NCBI RefSeq assembly: GCF_964355755.1
Contig: NC_092671.1
Location: forward strand, 34,925,304-34,989,303
Reading direction: 5' to 3'
Source of the DNA: Antedon mediterranea
Taxonomy: Eukaryota > Echinodermata > Crinoidea > Comatulida > Antedonidae
Length of the DNA: 64,000 bases
The notes under the pieces are model-generated. The model had not been told where the DNA came from. It searched no databases and was given only the letters and a program-made list of their open reading frames with translations. The translations under genes and the position numbers were made by a program. Below, piece by piece: positions 45,691 to 57,244 of this stretch. Numbering within the stretch: position 1 is the stretch's first letter; each line of letters begins with the position of its first letter.

Positions 45691-45960
45691 TTTGTTACTT
45701 TTTATATTGTTGTAACTGATTAATTTACTGTGTTCAGCAAAACACTAACAATAAATCCTGATTAATAATATAAATATTGAGGTACATCCGATATAATAGT
45801 GTAATATAAAAATAATTAGCTATGGAAGTATGAACAAAGAAATTACATTTCATACTACTAATACTTCGGAGTGTGTATTTCAACTTGATACTAACATTAG
45901 TATCGGTTATAAAAGCCTAGTGTCATAAATGTATCATTGAAATCAGGAAACAAGCATTAT
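45690..45960 (-). pseudogene. Ig receptor locus with the gene deleted
   Basis: An Ig-type 3' flank (45690-45860, like 42370-42530 and 45200-45360) is joined directly to an Ig-type 5' flank (45868-45960, with TTGATAC...GTATCGGTTATAAAAG). No coding part remains between them. Confidence 0.45.
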
Positions 45961-46139
45961 GTCGCCGTTCAGTAGTTCAAGTGGTTATTTTCAGTTTTAA
46001 TGTTTTTTTTTACAACGCATTCTTTTTAAAGTACAGTATGGATGTTCAGATGGAAAAGCACCGCATAGATATGGTAATAATTTTGTATAATAATATCAAG
46101 AGAATGGAAAGGTATATTCACATTTTAATTATCATTAGT

Positions 46140-47880
46140 AGATTTACCTCCTCCGACTAAATACAGTAGGCCAGAAGTTGTTTTTTTTAAATATCCTACT
46201 ATCATCATCACCCGTAGCTACAATTTAAGAATCTATAAAAATTCGATGAAAAAGGGATTGGAGTCGAGATTGATTACGGTACCGGAATGAATTGCCTTAT
46301 GAAGTAGTCAATTTACGAAGTTTAACAACAGATTGGAACAGTGAAGTGAAGGTATACCATTTTTTGACTTGCATAATTGACACATAAACAAGTCCTATTG
46401 AGTAGGCCTACACCGTTCAAATTCAAGTTAATTAATATGCATTTCATCAGGGATGAGAACCTCTTACCCACTGCAGTTCTCCAGCAATATCCATCTTTGT
46501 CATTCCAAAACCTACGATAGAGGGTACTGTACTGTAAGTTTGTAGAAAAATAGTAGATTGTTAGAAATGATTGAGGAGGAAGAGCATTGTATTGTGGTTG
46601 TATTATTTTCCCGATTTGGTACAGTATCTGTATCAACAAACATAATTTAGACTGTTGTACTGATTCATATTCACCATCTTTCTTTGTAAATGGTAAAACT
46701 AAAAATATACAAAAGTATGTTGCATTAATAACATCATCATAAATATACATACTGTACACTACTATGGCTGTGTGTATATTTTACGTCGATCATCATTGGC
46801 TGCAAGTGATATGTCCCATACGGTTCCGCCAATCAAAACCTTATGCTTATTGATTGTTGCGATTCGTCAATTTTAACCAATAGAATTTCATGACGTTGAC
46901 AATTGTTTCATCTTTCAACAACAAGTCGTCACCGCGCCAGCGCGCACACTATAATACACATTACATTATGCGCGCATCGCACACGTCATTCTGTAATTTG
47001 TGCGCGTAGTAAAGTAACTAGGCAGATTTAAATCTCTATAGTTACATATCAAAACAATTCCCTCCTCTAGGAACCTAGTTACGTTAGAATAATTCCAAAT
47101 AATTTGTTGAAAACCCCCTTTTAAAAATACCTTTAATATTTCAATCATTCCTAAATAAGTAGTAAATCAATGAAATGAACAATTTCATATAAAATAAAGT
47201 TACAAAATCGGTTATTTAAACAAAATATTTGATTAGACAGAAAGTAGGGTAGGATTTATGCATATCTTTAGTTTACTTATTTTTGTTCTAAAAATATTAT
47301 TAATCAGAATTATTCTTACTTTAATATTAAAAATGTTATTTTATTATTCAATGCTATGTCCAGACCAACATCTATATTATGACTTCACTTGGAATCTACC
47401 AAGTGTATTGCCTTACTGTTCGATTTGAAATATCATCATAGTCTTACCTTTGTTATTTATTCGATCGTGTTAACGTAGGCAGTCGTATTGTTGCACCACA
47501 AGAAGACAGGCATAATGCGTTATTTTATGATAGATATAGTAAATATAATACTAATAATAATATTTGATAAATAATAATCGAAATATTTTGGAAAGAAACT
47601 AAGCACAGGACAACTAAGTAAGGAGATGATGTCTCTTCACCGTGTTGTCGGAGCTAACGCTTGTAGTATACTGATGTTTATTGGTTGTTGTGTACACAAA
47701 CTTTATTCCGCGCAATAATTGTGACGTCATACGTGTCATTAGGACAATCAAATATGAATTATATATTTTGCGTCATTCACTCACAAGTGTCCTCTTTCTA
47801 GAAGTTTTTTTTAAAGAACATTTTAAAACTAATTAAATTGGTTGCGATTTATTTCCTATAAATATATTTGTATAATCCCC
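46140..47880 (-). promoter_or_regulatory. Flank module F4 (complete)
   Basis: The most complete uninterrupted copy. It has donors near 46449-46462 (GTAAGAGG) and 47445-47455 (CAAAG|GTAAGAC), CCAAT sites near 46815-46885, a CG-rich segment at 46925-47000, and the CRE/TATA block near 47715-47775. It lies upstream of the ITIM receptor and the emptied locus. The frame 46322-46759 inside it is related to 1057-1470. Confidence 0.45.
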
Positions 47881-48900
47881 GAATAGGCCTAAATATATAT
47901 CTAATGTAACTAAAAAGACATTTAAAAAAAAATCACAATACAAACAATATTTACAATGTTTTAAAAAAGACATTGACTTGATTAAATAACGGCCAATTTT
48001 ATAATTAAAATGATAACATTAAATTACAATAAATTATTTTTATGATTGTGATTTATTTGTGCGATTTAATTGATAATGAATTTCCTAAACATATCATTTT
48101 GTGATTTCTCTGTTTTACGCTCATTATTAATAATTGCATTAATATTACATATATGCAGTAAAAAATACTGTAAAATTAATTACCAGCTAAAATTATATAG
48201 AAATTGTAAAATGAATTCAAATATTAAAAGCTCTCTCTATCAAAAGAAATAAAATTACATTTATAATAATATGACCTTTCAAAAGTTACATTTTTTTTTT
48301 TATTATGCAAAATAAGTTTGTTTCGGGTTTAACCAAACGACTCGTCTGCTTTGTCATCTTAACAATAACTTTTGTGATTATGAAAATAATCAATGTAATT
48401 TAGATTTTCAATTGGCACATCTTTAGAACTATTATTTATATTGTTCTCGTGTTATTTGCACTCCTACATACTAAATACATCAAATATAGAAACAAATTAC
48501 ATTTATTTACTGATCACTAGCTCATTGTACTTGCTTTCCGTCTTGTCAAGTTGTTTAGAATTATTAATATCTTGTAGTATACCTTGTGAATCTGTGAATC
48601 TCTGTTTAGTTTTAAAATCGTCAAATCACCATCCTTTTATGTAATACGCACAGGTGTAATACGTTCATTGAGTTTTCAAGAAGTTTGCGTTTATCCTCCA
48701 ACTTAAACGTCACTGAATTATTTCTGGTAATTTCCTTTTACATTTGACCTAGTGACGTTGAATATTGAATTCTTTTAAATATTTACAACTGTGTAGTATC
48801 GAAGTTCAACCCCGATTTGATACTGTTGAATCGACTTTCACAAAAAAATAAAATCAAAATTCATTTTTTCTAAATGTATATTTATTTCACTAAGAGTACA
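47880..48900. other. Intergenic stretch with promoter-like module
   Basis: Paralogous to 31440-32670 without the TTAA element (empty site near 48558). Exon-1/promoter-like word at about 48530-48640. No conserved coding frame. Confidence 0.4.
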
Positions 48901-48903
48901 CGT

Positions 48904-48909
48904 TTTATT
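48904..48909 (-). terminator. Putative poly(A) signal of peptide gene C
   Basis: AATAAA (minus) about 305 bases past the stop at 49215, conserved in position with copies A and B. Confidence 0.4.
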
Positions 48910-49214
48910 AATATAATATTAGTATTATGCATAGGCCTATCATTCTAGGAGAATCTGTATTAATATTTTGAACTTGAAATTAATATTAATTAATATTATT
49001 TTGTATCTGATATGTCCAGTATGTAAATCGTCCATTTTTGCGTTTATTGTAAGGAAGCGAATAGTGATTTTTACTCGACGACATGCCGATCAATTTTACA
49101 ACCCAGTATATTATGTTAATGAACAACATGATTGGAGACGGCTTTTCTAGCTATTTATGAGACTAATCCTCGTAATGGAATGATTTAATACGCGTTTCAT
49201 TACTACAGTGCATC

Positions 49215-50541
49215 TTAAATGCCTCCTTTTTTAATCGGTGATCTAATTTTTCTAGTCATCTCGGCATTCTGGTTACCGTCTTCTTGCACTTTCAACGGAT
49301 TTGCTGCAGCAGCAACTAAAATAAAGACAATAATATGTGTATGATAATATTAATTCAAAATAACGCTTAAAGGTGTATTGTCCCCAAAAACATGAACAAT
49401 GAAGATTAATTAAATCAGACTTTGAATAGGTTATTTGGTAGTTTTAATAAAGTTAGTCACTTTAGTAGAATAAAAAAACCCTAATGACAAATAAATAAAC
49501 CAAAAACTCATTACATTCTCTTGCAACCAATTTGAATATTTTTTGCTCTAAATCACAGTTTTCCAGGTAACTCATTTTTTCGATCCAATTTTTTGTCAAT
49601 GTGAATATTATGTGACATTAAAATGACATATTCAACAAAAAATGTTGTAAGAATTTTTTCAGGGCAACAATATATCCTTAATGTAAATGTTTTATAAATT
49701 CCAGTGACATCGCTAAGAAGAATGTAAAGACTTTATTCATTTTAGGGACGAATCCAAATAATTACCGTTTTCATTGCTGTTTCCTCCAGAGTTGAGTTGA
49801 GCCGGATCTGCATCTTCGTTAGATGTTGTCTCATCATCCCCTATCAGTATTGTAAATATTGATTAGTTTCACACACAATATTGCTATGCTAACAGGGCAT
49901 TGTTGAAATGAATTTCCTTCAAAATTGGTCTTAGGCTATGTCTATACTATCAAACTGTATATGTGACAAGAAAATGCGATGTGCCCATATATGGACATGA
50001 TGCTGTCATATCACTACCATATTTAAGCATATCACTACCATATTTGGGCACATCACACTTTTTTGTCAAACTAGTTTGAAAGTGTAGACAGAGCTTTAAT
50101 TATTATGGTTAATTGATGATTTGTACTTTTAGGTCTACATCTACAACTTTTTTTATTTGGTTGCTTAATTTAAAGGTTTAAAAAATAATGATGTTTTATA
50201 TGTGATGTTAAGGTTTTTATAACCCAACTTGTAGTGTATTATAATCGGTTAAATGTGTAACATCGAACTACAGTGCCATAAATAGATTACCACTACACTA
50301 TTACACTAGGAAATTTGTTATAAATTTTTCTCCAGTTTTTTTTATCTCATGACAGAACAACTTGTTTCATAATGGTGTATCAACAATAATTATAAATCAA
50401 TTGATAATTTACATACATTGCATTAAAATATTACAAAAATTATTATAATTAGGCCTATACAAAATTAATCTTACTTCCAGATCTTGCTGCCGATAACGCA
50501 ATCAGTACAAGAAGCATTGATAAAAAGAACAACTTATTCAT
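49215..50541 (-). CDS. Secreted cationic peptide precursor C (spliced, 80 aa)
   Basis: Coding exons 50475-50541, 49766-49840 and 49215-49315 (minus), phase-1 introns, all GT/AG. The leader is identical to copy B up to AAR, then Ser replaces Pro. The acidic exon differs from B by Asn to Asp at its second residue. The cationic end (TRKIRSPIKKGGI) is identical. The last intron lacks the TTAA element of copy B. TATA box and exon 1 are at 51684-51816. Near-identity with B reflects recent duplication, and the few amino-acid changes leave the gene intact. Confidence 0.75.
49933..50098. repeat. Palindromic MITE, copy 6
   Basis: Same site as copies at 4439 and 34297. Confidence 0.6.
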
Positions 50542-51683
50542 CTTCTCAACCCTTAATAAACAAAAACAAATTGTAAAATATAAAACAATTACAAAAAATA
50601 AATAGAAAATAACTAAATAATGTGTAAATAGAAAATAACTAAACAATTTGTTTATAGAAAATAACTCAAATTGCACTCTTCGTTAATTAGTGTTTTTTTT
50701 TTCTAAATTTACTTAAATACGATTATTTACTTATTTATCTTCCACCCTTAATAAAGAAAAAATATTTGTAAAATAGAAAATAACTAAAACATAAATACAT
50801 ATTTGTCTATTTATCGTCGATCGTTATCGTCCTAGTGTAAATAGGCCTTTAAACATGGTTCATTCATTCATTCATTCATTCATAATGGTATATTTATTAA
50901 AATTATCTTCACAGAAAAACTGAATTGTGACAATTTTTTACATTAGTAAAAGGTACTTAAAATATTTAAAATGTTTTAAAAAGATTGCATAAAATAACAT
51001 CAAAAATTGAGAACCACACAATAATGGTAATACACAGTAAATAAAAGTGAGAACTAAAAAACATAAATTAAATACATCATTCAATAAGGGCAAACTTCAT
51101 TTTACTATTATATTAAAAAACTGTTTTTAAAATTTACTGTTAGTTGCAATTATAAAAAAATGAAACCACAAACACATTCGAGGCCCAAAAAGTGTTTCCT
51201 TAATGTCCACTAACCAGAAATCTATTGACCTCTTAATATGGGTTTGCGGCAGAAAAAACAAAAACAAATCTACCAAAAAAATGAACAAATTGACCTGGAC
51301 TCAAGAAATTGAGAAGAATGGAAAATTTTGCAGCCAACGTTTTATTAATGAAAACTATGTTGTCCCATTAATAGGGGTTGCATCAACAATTTGGTGTTGG
51401 CTGTAGTGTAAAGCATAAATTGCCTCTCGTATTTCTTTAAGGTGTCCCTTAATAGGGGTGTTCCAAAGAAGTGTCAACGATAGAAAACACAACTAAACGA
51501 CAAAATGTGGCCTATAATCATTTTATCTTAAAACTAACTTGAGATGAGATATCAAAAATCTATCGGCAATTTTGATTATTTATCCAAATAATATAAGGGA
51601 AAGCTATATCAAATGAAAACAACAGTCAGAAAGACCAAGCTGTCGAAAAACACTATCATATAAATATATAATATAAATGTTAC

Positions 51684-51816
51684 CTTGAATATTGATGATT
51701 TTCTGCTTTGAAATAAAACTTGCTTTCCGCCTTGTTAAGATGCTTAGAATTGATAGTATCTTGTAGTATACCTTGTGGATCTCTGACTGATGTTTTCAGG
51801 GAAAGTTGCTTTTATA
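51684..51816 (-). promoter_or_regulatory. TATA box and non-coding exon 1 of peptide gene C
   Basis: TATAAAAG at 51809-51816, exon 1 ending at the donor TTCAAG|GTAACA at 51684/51683. Further decayed modules lie upstream to about 52240. Confidence 0.6.
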
Positions 51817-52461
51817 GACGAATGACTTTAGCCCGTTGTTGTTTTACCCATTATTTGCACCCTGTCACCCAATACATGCTTTCCGTCTTGTCAAGTTGTT
51901 TATAACAAATAATACCATGTCAATGTGTACTTTATATCGGCTTACTTTTAAAATTGTCAGGTGGTTGATGTTTTCTGGGAAAGTTACTTTGATACATGTC
52001 ATTAACTCGCTGTTGTTTTTTATCAGATTGAATATTTATAAGAAATGAAGTCGACGACCTCACCTAATACTTGCTTTCTGTATTATATATCAAAAGTTGT
52101 TTATAATAATGTAATAATAATAATAATAATAATAATGATGATGTTTTCGCTGAAAGTTCTTTTCTACACGGATACAAGGATGTTCTACCGTTATTTGTTG
52201 AGTCGACGACCTCACCACGACCTAGTCCACATTATATAGCAAACTTAAGAAAAAACTAATTTCCAACATTTTTCCAGTTGAAAACTTCTGCAAACTGCAG
52301 AAAACTGGCTAGCAGAACTTAAGCCATGTCTGCACTTAGCACACTTTACCTTTCATTCACTTTAAATTCATGTCTGCAAAGTTTGCTAGTGCAGCTCAAT
52401 TCTGCAAACTTGTTTTCTGCAATTTTTCAACTGATCTGCACTAGTAAAACTTGTTTTGACT

Positions 52462-52632
52462 AAAGCTCTGTCTACACTGTCAAACTAGTTTGATTAAAAA
52501 TAAGTGTGATGTGCCCACATATGGTAGTATACTGATATGCCCAAATATGGTAGTTATATGACATCATCATGCCCATATATGGGCATATCACATTAATTGT
52601 CATATAAAGTTTTATAATGTAAATAGGGCCTA
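52462..52632. repeat. Palindromic MITE, copy 7
   Basis: Same site as 37273-37443. Confidence 0.55.
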
Positions 52633-53430
52633 AATCTGAGTTTGCTCAAGTTTGCAACAAAAGTTTTTTGACAAACTAGTTTGCTGATGTGTGGTGAACA
52701 CAGCCAATCAAATCACTTTTGTTGTAGGCATGTTAATCTGCAGATGGACAAGTCAGCCTCTAGTAAGAGAAGACAAGTAAAAGACAAGTTTTTCAAAGAA
52801 AGGTTTTCAAAAGCCAGTGCAGTCAAAGACAAACTTCGGCAGACAACAGAAAACAAGTTCTCAAAAATCTACACTAGCACACTTTAGTTTACGGTGTATA
52901 AAGACTAGAAGAACTCTACTTATAGGCAGTTTATCCTTGTTTAAACCAAAATGGCTTCGATAGTGTTAACTCAAGTTTCACACAAAATAATAATTCCATT
53001 TATTTTACATTTATATTTATTTTACCAAGAATACTTGTTTTTATTACATCCGTTGATAACCTGTACTATTATTACTTTTAAAAAAATCGTTTTTCTTCTT
53101 AATCCCCTTCCCCCACCCCCTACGCATATTGAAATAGGCCTATTAAACTTAGACGCGATAAACCTACAACAATTACCGGTTGATTGTGTAGATAAATTGC
53201 ATCTAATATTTCCTAATTGGTAATTAGTCTACGTAGCATAAATATTATAAGATCAGGGAATAGTAAAATTACACTCTTCCTGGTTGGTGCTGCAATAAAA
53301 TCGCTTGAAAATATTTTATTAAAATATATGAAATAATTAACACATGGTGGCATTGCATGGCAAAGAGTAGCTAGAGATAGAAGTAATGGTCAATTGGTGA
53401 AGAGGCCTTCGTCCTGCAGTGGAAAGAAAT
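52632..53430. other. Intergenic stretch, no gene seen
   Basis: Nearly identical to 37443-38240. The open frames in it are short and unconserved outside this duplicate. Confidence 0.4.
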
Positions 53431-53435
53431 AGGTT

Positions 53436-53480
53436 AAGAAGAAGAAGAAGAAGAAGAAGAAGAATAATAATAATAATAAT
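53436..53480. repeat. AAG and AAT microsatellite
   Basis: A run of AAG triplets followed by AAT triplets. It is longer than the matching run at 38246-38270. Confidence 0.8.
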
Positions 53481-53516
53481 TAATATCAATGAAACGTATC
53501 TAAGAAAAATATGCAC

Positions 53517-54250
53517 AGGGTTGAGCGGGACCTGCATCATCGTCGTAGTCTTGCCTTCGTGTTCCTATCAGTAGAAAGGCTGTGTAATAATTATTTCAAT
53601 CACATCAAACAGCGATATTGATAATTGAATGGTTAATTATTTTGACTTCTGAAAGTATCGCTTAAATTTAGTTCAGAAATAATAAGAAAAAGTATATACT
53701 TTTCTTTTACTTTTTCCTCTTTTTTATTTTGGCAAACTACCAATATGGTAGTATAAGTGGAATCATTCACTGTCCTCCTTAAAGGAGGAAGCCGGTTCAC
53801 AACATATACACAAGATGCTTTACATAAACAAGTCTTTGAGGGTGAAATAAATACATTTTCATACATGTCCTTAACATTATCGCATAATTATTAACACGAT
53901 TTGATTATATTTATTTCGATACGGTACCATACCGTACCATGAACAAAAAAGATAAACAACGCAATTATTGTGTATGGTACCGTGGATAACCCCAAATGCG
54001 ATTTACATCCTGAAGGGTCTCCCATATTAAAACACATTAGACAGTAGAATAATAATAACTTAACGCGATCCAAAATAGTGTCTCCTTAACACGAGTTTCA
54101 TAGGAGTTGTATACTTTATTAGTATAACAGTAACATTTTCTGATTATGCTGTATTTATTCATACATCATTATGAATCTTACTTTCTCGTCTTTCCGTCAC
54201 AGCTACAATAAGAACGAGGCATAAGAAAAAAGAATAACGTATGATGTCCT
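53517..54250 (-). pseudogene. Broken peptide-gene paralogue in cassette C
   Basis: The leader-like segment near 54180-54245 (minus) has ACG in place of ATG and is shifted by indels relative to 8297-8365. An acidic-exon remnant is at about 53520-53570 (DDAGPAQP). Not translatable as a precursor. Confidence 0.45.
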
Positions 54251-54256
54251 ATAACA

Positions 54257-54538
54257 GTGGAGCTGTGGGAGTGGAGCTGTGGCTTGGTGGTTATGATGCT
54301 TGGCTACCAATCTAAGGGTCCTGGGTTCAAGTCCTGTCATATGTCAGGGGTTTTTCTCATGACAATTTACAACTCCACTCCCAAAGACTCAATAATAAGT
54401 CTTTGTTTATGTAGAGCATCTTGTGTATATGTTTGTCTTGTGAAATTATTGAATAGTTTATCCATCCTGTAACGGGTTACTCGCTGTTGGATGAGTATGA
54501 AATAGAATAAAATAAAAAAATAAAAAAATAAAAATAAA
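54257..54538 (+). mobile_element. tRNA-derived SINE
   Basis: Box A-like GTGGCTTGGTGGTTATGATG and a perfect box B GGTTCAAGTCC, then an unrelated body and an AAAATAAA-rich tail. ATAACA flanks both sides (54251-54256 and 54539-54544). The paralogous sites at about 38712 and 8372 lack it. Part of its body (TTTATGTAGAGCATCTTGTG) resembles older minus-strand pieces at 7870-7900, 38590-38620 and 53805-53835. Confidence 0.85.
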
Positions 54539-54544
54539 ATAACA

Positions 54545-55890
54545 TATTAATATTAAAACAATTATATTGCTATCTTTAGATAGTATTTGAAGATGCTTCC
54601 TCCTAGTATAGGCCAATGTACACGCAAGTATTTCCACCCAATCACAAGTAACAGTTTAAATGACCCATCGATTGTACGTTACTTGTATTTGGTTTTTTCC
54701 ATCACTCTCCAGGGGTATGACATTTTGATTTCTAACCTCAATTTTTGTTAAACATCGATTAGTTTTGTAATCATTATTAATGAATAATTCATTGAAATTA
54801 TATACAATATTTTCAATAAATAATTTAAAGTTTTCCTGAGGGTTTTTAATGCGGCCTAGACACTTTAGGGTACGTGTACTGACACCTTGACATTGGCCTA
54901 GACACTTTAGGAGACGTGTACCGACACTGACAATGGCCTAGACAATTAAAAGGTATCGAACCTTTGCCTTGCCTTTAAAGCGTCATCCAAACAATTCGCC
55001 CTTTGATTATCCCTTAGATTACCTAATAAACAAATCCTCAATTATATGATGACATTAGTTTTTGACTTATTCAGAGTTTGCGAAGTCCCAATTAATCTTA
55101 TATGTTCCATACCATGTACAGTTTATTGACTTATTGAATAGAGAGAATACATCTTGCTAAATCTCTGAGCTATGAATCTCTGATAACTAGTTCCACTCCA
55201 TAGACGTGACGGTGTTAATTTTAAAAATTATTTAAAAATGTTTTGGTTGATCTCGCCAACAATATACACGACTTGAAGTGCTTGGTAGTTTGTGTGTCAT
55301 CAAACAAAATCCAACCTCAATTAATCATGGCTAGTAAGAATTGATGTATAGCACACACGACAAGATCAATAATATTTACAAAAGCCTTGCTTACGCGTGC
55401 GCATTAGCTTTTTTCTTTTAGCGATGTCGCGCCATGACGGCGCTATAACATTTTATCTCCGCATTTTCATTCCCAACATTCTTATTTCTATGCTTTTGTT
55501 ACTTGAAATAGAGAAAGAGCACAAAAGTCGGAAATACATACGAAAATCTAATTCTAAAAGTAACTGCTGGTTAGACAAATGGGTCGTACCTATCCCAGAA
55601 TATTAGTTTTGCTCCTCCAATAGGGCTTCTTACTGAAGATCGATATCAATATTTAGCGTCCTTGATACCACAGAAACGCACTAGCGCGCTCGCGTTGTCA
55701 AGATTTTTTTTTCTATACTAAAGCAGAAATGAGATAAGACGAACTTGTTCATCTTAAAGCAGGGTGCTGTTCGTCTTAAAATTTAATACAAAAATAAGCA
55801 AATCTTTTTTCTTAAATATATAATGAATTGGAATTAAGCAAAATTAAGGATTTAAGGCAAAGTTAAGACGATTTTTTTCCTAAGCAAAAC
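54545..55890. other. Intergenic stretch, no gene seen
   Basis: Nearly identical to 38710-40090, with GGCCTAGACA repeats near 54855-54950. No supported gene. Confidence 0.4.
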
Positions 55891-56320
55891 CGGCCCCTGG
55901 TAAGAATTTATATAAGAAAACATGATTAAGATACATAATTGCAATGCTTTGGAAAAAATGTTATTTATTAAATCTGTCGATAGTAGCGTGACCAGAGAAG
56001 TGTGAACCCTCTTCCCTGGCGTGACTAAAGGCGTGGTAAAACCCCAGCCTTGTATGCAGCTATAATTGACGTAGGTGACATTTCTAGACAACTCATCCAT
56101 CCTGATATGCAGTTGATAGTACATTCATATAATACGGCTTATTCTTGAGTCTATTTACATTGTATGTGATCACACACATTATTTTAATTATAGATTTATC
56201 ATATCTCTTTACTGTGACATAGAATGACTCTCTAGCCTACGTGAACTAGACATTTGAAAATGTAACTCAACATAGTTTTTGAGATCCTCCGTTTTTTTCA
56301 CCATGTTAGGTCAGCTCTCA
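55890..56320 (-). other. 3' flank of broken Ig receptor copy 7
   Basis: Nearly identical to 40080-40520 and includes the TYVNYSCIQGWGFTTP translation. Confidence 0.4.
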
Positions 56321-56676
56321 TTAAACTTCGTCATTTTTAATGTCTTCTGCGTTGACATAATTTTGATTTAGCACTGAAGAATAATAAATAGCATTATCAC
56401 AAGAAACTCCACCTTCGTCTACGTTAGATGTTATTCTTATTCTCTTATTAACTACAAGTCTAATTTATTGTCATTATCTTGTGTTTCTGATTTGATAAAT
56501 TTATTGCTGAACACGATTCGGCGTAATGTTTGCCGATTAATAATAACTATTAACAATATAACAGTTACAGCAACGACGGCCCTTCCTATAACCACTCCCA
56601 CTATTACTAGTTCAGATGTTTTGTTATCAAGTTTAGATATAGGCCCATCAATACTACTATTAAAGTACTGATCATC
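56321..56676 (-). pseudogene. Ig receptor 3' fragment truncated at a SINE
   Basis: Close copy of the tail, membrane span (with arginine) and juxtamembrane part of 40521-41906. A one-base loss near 56455 shifts the frame. Unlike its duplicate it keeps IYYSSV at the tail tyrosine. The gene stops at 56676, where the 5S/tRNA SINE begins. Everything from Ig domain 3 to the leader is gone, and the next family sequence (57250) is the upstream flank. Confidence 0.8.
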
Positions 56677-57124
56677 CTACTGCGTTGGAACACCGGTTCT
56701 CGTCAGATCACCGAAGTTATAAGCAACGTTGGGCCCGGTTGCGTTCTGGATGGGAGACCGTCTAGAAATCGCGGTGGGTGCTGTATATACTGGCGAGTGA
56801 TGGTGTAATGGTAATATCGGACTAGCATGTGATAGGCATGGGTTCGAGTTTATCTGTACCATACTAATTGCATCCTTAGGCAAAATGCTTTACTCCCATT
56901 ACCTCATCCTTCGGATGGGATGTAAAACCGTTGGTCTCGTGTACTTACTCTCCAATATGTGATATCTGTGTCATGTGACCTTTAAAGAACTTACACTATT
57001 CGGGCTGAACTTGATTAGTTTTAACTATTTTTTAGCCCTTCCCTTGATATAATTATTATTATTTGTATATTATTACAATGTTTATAATTTATATTTATGG
57101 GTAAATAAAGAAAGAAAGAAAGAA
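56677..57124 (+). mobile_element. Chimeric 5S rRNA/tRNA-derived SINE
   Basis: The head (56685-56785) tracks 5S rRNA: GGTTCTCGTCAGATCACCG, GGGCCCGGTT and GGATGGGAGACCG, including the internal control region. Directly after it is a tRNA-like unit with box A (GATGGTGTAATGGTAA) and box B (GGTTCGAGTTT, about 56840). The body contains CCTTCGGATGGGATGTAAA, then a tail of GAAA repeats. Such 5S-tRNA fusions are known in SINE3/AmnSINE-like families. Confidence 0.8.
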
Positions 57125-57240
57125 AAGAGTCTCCCGGTGGTGTGCTGATCTAGTAGGCGCTGCACTGCTGGCTGCCGTGGGTCCGTGGATGGCCCAATTT
57201 CCTTAGTTTCCAGTTAAGCTTGAGGACAAAATTGATATAA
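57125..57240 (+). repeat. Possible second, degenerate tRNA-like SINE head
   Basis: TGCTGATCTAGTAGGCGCTG could be a box A and GTGGGTCCGTGGA a weak box B. It has no counterpart in the other cassettes. Confidence 0.25.
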
Positions 57241-57244
57241 ATAC

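Noticed and set aside
53337-53540. Minus frame with long Leu/Ile run, resembling a membrane segment
   Set aside because: The hydrophobic run is the translation of AAG/AAT microsatellites on the opposite strand.
54270-54335. A functional tRNA gene
   Set aside because: Boxes A and B are present, but the sequence cannot form a full cloverleaf with paired acceptor ends and it continues into a SINE body.
56677-56790. A genuine 5S rRNA gene
   Set aside because: Many differences in the helices, and it is fused directly to a tRNA-like unit and a GAAA tail, which identifies a SINE.
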